The position numbers were made by a program, and so were the translations under genes. Positions 12,077 to 14,326 of a DNA stretch of 14,326 nt are shown here, in pieces. The stretch is taken from NCBI GenBank assembly GCA_003542385.1, contig DPKT01000016.1, positions 1-14,326 on the forward strand, written 5' to 3'. This stretch comes from Desulfomicrobium sp. (lineage in GTDB: Bacteria > Desulfobacterota > Desulfovibrionia > Desulfovibrionales > Desulfomicrobiaceae). Numbering within the stretch: the first letter of the stretch is position 1; every line of letters begins with the position of its first letter. The notes under the pieces are model-generated. The model was given only the letters and a program-made list of their open reading frames with translations, had not been told where the DNA came from and did not search any database.

Positions 12077-13273
12077 ATGACCAGAACCGCCATCCCCATC
12101 GCCCGGGAAATCCGCATTCCGGACCCGGCACGCGTCGCCAGGGCATTACGCGCCCCGGACCTGGGCCCCCGCATCCTCTTCTTCACCGGCGGCACGGCGC
12201 TGACGGAAACGAGCCGCGCGTTGGCCGGGTACACCCACAATTCCATCCACCTTGTCACGCCGTTCGACTCCGGCGGCAGTTCGGCGGTGCTGCGCCGACA
12301 CTTCGACATGCCGGCCGTGGGCGATCTTCGCAACCGGCTCATGGCCCTGGCCGACCGCACCCGGCACGGGTTCCCGGAAATCCAGAGCCTCTTCGCCCGC
12401 CGGATGCCCAAGAACGCAAGCCCGGTGCAGCTCAGGACCGAACTTCAAACCCTGGCGAATGGAAGCCACCCGCTCATCGCCACGGTTTCGGCCCCGTTGC
12501 GGAAAACCGTTCAGCACCACCTGCAGACCTTCCAGAGGGCGGCCGGCCCGCAATTCGACCTTCGCGGCGCCTGCATCGGCAACCTTTTCCTTACTGCCGG
12601 CTACCTGGAGAGCGGGCGGAATCTCGATCCCATCGTCGGCATCTTCTCCAATCTCGTGCAGGCGCGTGGCCAGGCACGGCTGCTGCTCGACTCGAACCTG
12701 CAGCTGCGAGCACTGCTGGAAGACGGCAGGGACGTCATCGGACAGCACCTCATCACCGGCAAGGAAACAAAGCCGTTGAGCAGCGCCATCGCCGAACTGA
12801 GCCTCGTGGACCAGGCCTTGGGCAACGCACCCGTTCGCCCGCCGATCCGCGAGGAAATCCGGGACTGCATCGGCGGCGCGGACCTCATCTGCTACCCCAT
12901 CGGCAGCTTCTACAGCTCCCTCGTCGCCAACCTGCTCCCTGCCGGAGTGGGCACGGCCATAAGCCGGACGCCCTGCCCCAAGGTCTTCGTCCCCAACACC
13001 CTGCCCGACCCGGAAGCGACCGGCCTGACCCTGGCGGACCAGGTACGCACGCTGCTTCGCCATCTGCGTGCAGACGCCCCAAACGCCATCGCCATCGAAG
13101 ACGTGCTTGACGTCGTTCTGCTCGACCCGTGCGCCGCCTATCCCGACTCCGAGAACCCGGAACGCGAGCTCGCATCCCTGGGCCTGCGGATCATCAAGAC
13201 GCCCCTGACGGTCCCCGAAACCGGCTCCATCGACCCCCTGCTGCTCAGCCAGGCCCTTATCTCCCTGGCGTAA
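12077..13273 (+). CDS. CofD/YvcK-like protein of the GAK-system type
   Basis: The 398-residue product belongs to the CofD/YvcK fold, whose members include the 2-phospholactate transferase of F420 synthesis and the gluconeogenesis factor YvcK. Motifs follow YvcK in order: FFTGGTAL (35-42), TPFDSGGSS (61-69), GDLRNRLMALAD (82-93), ACIGNLFLTAGYL (165-177), YPIGSFYSSLVANLL (273-287), and KVFVPNTLPDPEATGLTLADQV (302-323). The opening IPIAREIRIPDP and the extra central region are as remembered for the family named 'GAK system CofD-like protein', found in deltaproteobacterial cassettes with an ATP-grasp enzyme and an HPr-kinase-like protein. None of these partners is in the window. ATG 12077 was chosen for agreement with that N-terminus. 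A TTG 36 bases upstream is in frame. Shine-Dalgarno is weak. Substrate and pathway are unknown. Confidence 0.85.
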   Translation: MTRTAIPIAREIRIPDPARVARALRAPDLGPRILFFTGGTALTETSRALAGYTHNSIHLVTPFDSGGSSAVLRRHFDMPAVGDLRNRLMALADRTRHGFPEIQSLFARRMPKNASPVQLRTELQTLANGSHPLIATVSAPLRKTVQHHLQTFQRAAGPQFDLRGACIGNLFLTAGYLESGRNLDPIVGIFSNLVQARGQARLLLDSNLQLRALLEDGRDVIGQHLITGKETKPLSSAIAELSLVDQALGNAPVRPPIREEIRDCIGGADLICYPIGSFYSSLVANLLPAGVGTAISRTPCPKVFVPNTLPDPEATGLTLADQVRTLLRHLRADAPNAIAIEDVLDVVLLDPCAAYPDSENPERELASLGLRIIKTPLTVPETGSIDPLLLSQALISLA

Positions 13274-13278
13274 GAAAG

Positions 13279-13311
13279 AAGGCCGACACGCTCCGGGAAC
13301 GCATCGGCCTT
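13279..13311. terminator. Hairpin between convergent CofD-like and HAD genes
   Basis: AAGGCCGA (13279-13286) pairs perfectly with TCGGCCTT (13304-13311). The inner bases can pair further (CGCTCC with GGAACG, one mismatch). On the minus strand it is followed by a pyrimidine-rich TTCTTTCTTA, so it could end the HAD transcript. On the plus strand there is no U-run, so it is a weaker terminator for the CofD-like gene. Confidence 0.5.
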
Positions 13312-13348
13312 GCAGCACACGGAAAGGCGGCGCAACACCCGCCACCCG

Positions 13349-14326
13349 TCAAATCATCATGTCCGAGCGCAACGCACGCCACCCGCCGCCTGCGCGCAGA
13401 TAGTCGAGGAAGCCGGCCACGCCGTCGGCTTCGCAGCGGCCGATGGTCCAGTCCGCGCCGAGCCTTGCGCCTTCGGTCGCCCCGCCCACGGCAGCGCAGG
13501 CGCCACACATGGCGAACATGGGCTCGTCGTTTTCCGTGTCGCCGATGGCGATGGAGTGCAGGACCGGCCAGCCCCGCCCCTCCATGACCGTACGCACGGC
13601 CAGGCCCTTGTTCCCGGATTTGGGGAGAAACTCGAGGAAATGCCTGTCGCTGCGGCAGCAGTCCACACCCAGTTCGGCCGCCAGCCGCCGAAGCTCCGCC
13701 TCCCGCCGAAGGTCGTCGCCGTCCGTGATGCACAGAATCTTGAAGACCCGGCCGGACAAGGGCGTACGCACGGGCCTGATTTCCGCGTAGCGGTCGAAGA
13801 CCTCGTCCAGGGCGCTGTCCCACATGCGGCCGGGTTCGATGCCGTCCTCGCGGTAGATGGCGATGATCAGGCCCATGCCTTCGAGGACGGCGCGCAGTCC
13901 TTCGGCCGCCTCCCCGAGATGGGCCAGGACCGTCACCCCGTCAGCGCCCAGCAGGCAAGCCCCGTTGGCCGCGACCTGCACGGATGAAAGCCCGAGTTCC
14001 CGGACCAGCGGCCGGATGCTCAGGGGGTGCTTGCCCGTGGCCAGGGAGAACTCCCCTCCGGCCTGCCGGTACGCGCCGACAGAGGCCTTGGCTGCATCCG
14101 ACAGACGGTCGCCCGGCCGGATGAGCGTGTTGTCCACATCGCAGAAGACCCAGGGCAACGGGCGCTCCAGCCCCATTTCCCCGGCCTGCTCCAGGAACCA
14201 GTCGCGCACTTCCCCGACCATGATCCCGGCCCGGCGGACCTTGTCCGTGTTGTGCGGGTTGCGCACGGCGATGTCCTGGAACCGCCTGGCAAAGGACACC
14301 CTGCCGCCGACCCCGGCCGCGCTCCA
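13349..14326 (-). CDS. HAD-superfamily phosphatase (Cof/HAD-IIB type), 5' end uncertain or beyond the window
   Basis: HAD phosphatases hydrolyse small phosphorylated metabolites through an aspartyl-phosphate. Numbered from a GTG at 14299, the motifs are FCDVDNTL (D54 nucleophile, D56), SLATGKHPLS with the motif II threonine, LPKSGNKG with the motif III lysine, and GDTENDEPMF as motif IV. The long cap between motifs II and III fits the IIB class, which includes sugar phosphatases and mannosyl-3-phosphoglycerate phosphatase. The frame has no stop up to the window edge, and neither the GTG 14299 nor the ATG 14221 has a good ribosome-binding site. The segment before the HAD core (FARRFQDIAVRNPHNTDK) looks like real protein. 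The gene may therefore begin outside and carry an extra N-terminal domain. It converges on the CofD-like gene, and a shared pathway is only a guess. Confidence 0.85.
   Translation of the reverse strand, partial: WSAAGVGGRVSFARRFQDIAVRNPHNTDKVRRAGIMVGEVRDWFLEQAGEMGLERPLPWVFCDVDNTLIRPGDRLSDAAKASVGAYRQAGGEFSLATGKHPLSIRPLVRELGLSSVQVAANGACLLGADGVTVLAHLGEAAEGLRAVLEGMGLIIAIYREDGIEPGRMWDSALDEVFDRYAEIRPVRTPLSGRVFKILCITDGDDLRREAELRRLAAELGVDCCRSDRHFLEFLPKSGNKGLAVRTVMEGRGWPVLHSIAIGDTENDEPMFAMCGACAAVGGATEGARLGADWTIGRCEADGVAGFLDYLRAGGGWRALRSDMMI

Noticed and set aside
12146..13345. 399-codon minus-strand frame opposite the CofD-like gene
   Set aside because: Antisense shadow. The plus frame carries all YvcK-type motifs in order.

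Overview
The window looks like a chromosomal segment from a Gram-negative, sulfate-reducing deltaproteobacterium of the Desulfovibrionales (Desulfovibrio or Desulfomicrobium type). This is inferred from three things. rex lies directly beside a small Fo-only ATP synthase cluster (atpZ-atpI-atpB-atpE), without the F1 genes, as remembered for Desulfovibrio vulgaris. The c-subunit carries a signal-like N-terminus. At the right end there is a CofD/YvcK-like protein of the 'GAK system' type. LpxC and a TolC-type channel show an outer membrane. Coding regions are GC-rich, which produces long antisense shadow frames.

Left third, minus strand (1-4630). Reading in the direction of transcription, there is an rpmE-prfA-prmC translation block (ribosomal protein L31, release factor 1 and the methyltransferase that modifies it). 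It is followed by lpxC with its own terminator, then tRNA-Thr, tRNA-Tyr, tRNA-Gly and the start of tuf, an arrangement like the tufB operon of enterobacteria. rex lies upstream of rpmE.

Middle (4600-9120). The atpZ-I-B-E cluster is on the minus strand and ends in a strong intrinsic terminator just before rex. A Rex-box-like dyad lies upstream of atpZ, so the redox repressor encoded at the end of this cluster may control it. A terminator-like hairpin lies immediately upstream of that dyad. Diverging from atpZ is an 811-codon Lon-related AAA+ protease of the LonB/YcbZ type.

Right third (9060-14326). A TolC-family outer-membrane efflux protein converges on the protease gene. Its terminator hairpin overlaps the end of the protease reading frame. 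Divergent from tolC is a well-initiated 31-residue membrane microprotein with a good promoter. Two identical tRNA-Phe genes follow, each with its own terminator. Then come an unknown two-helix membrane protein, a CofD/YvcK-like GAK-type protein, and on the opposite strand a HAD phosphatase that runs to the window edge.

Most of the window is ordinary housekeeping sequence. The points most worth following are the candidate Rex circuit on the Fo genes, a terminator hairpin that contains the prfA stop codon ahead of prmC, the Na+-site-like residues of the c-subunit, the microprotein, and the CofD-like/HAD pair of unknown pathway. No insertion sequence, integrase, phage gene or CRISPR array was seen.
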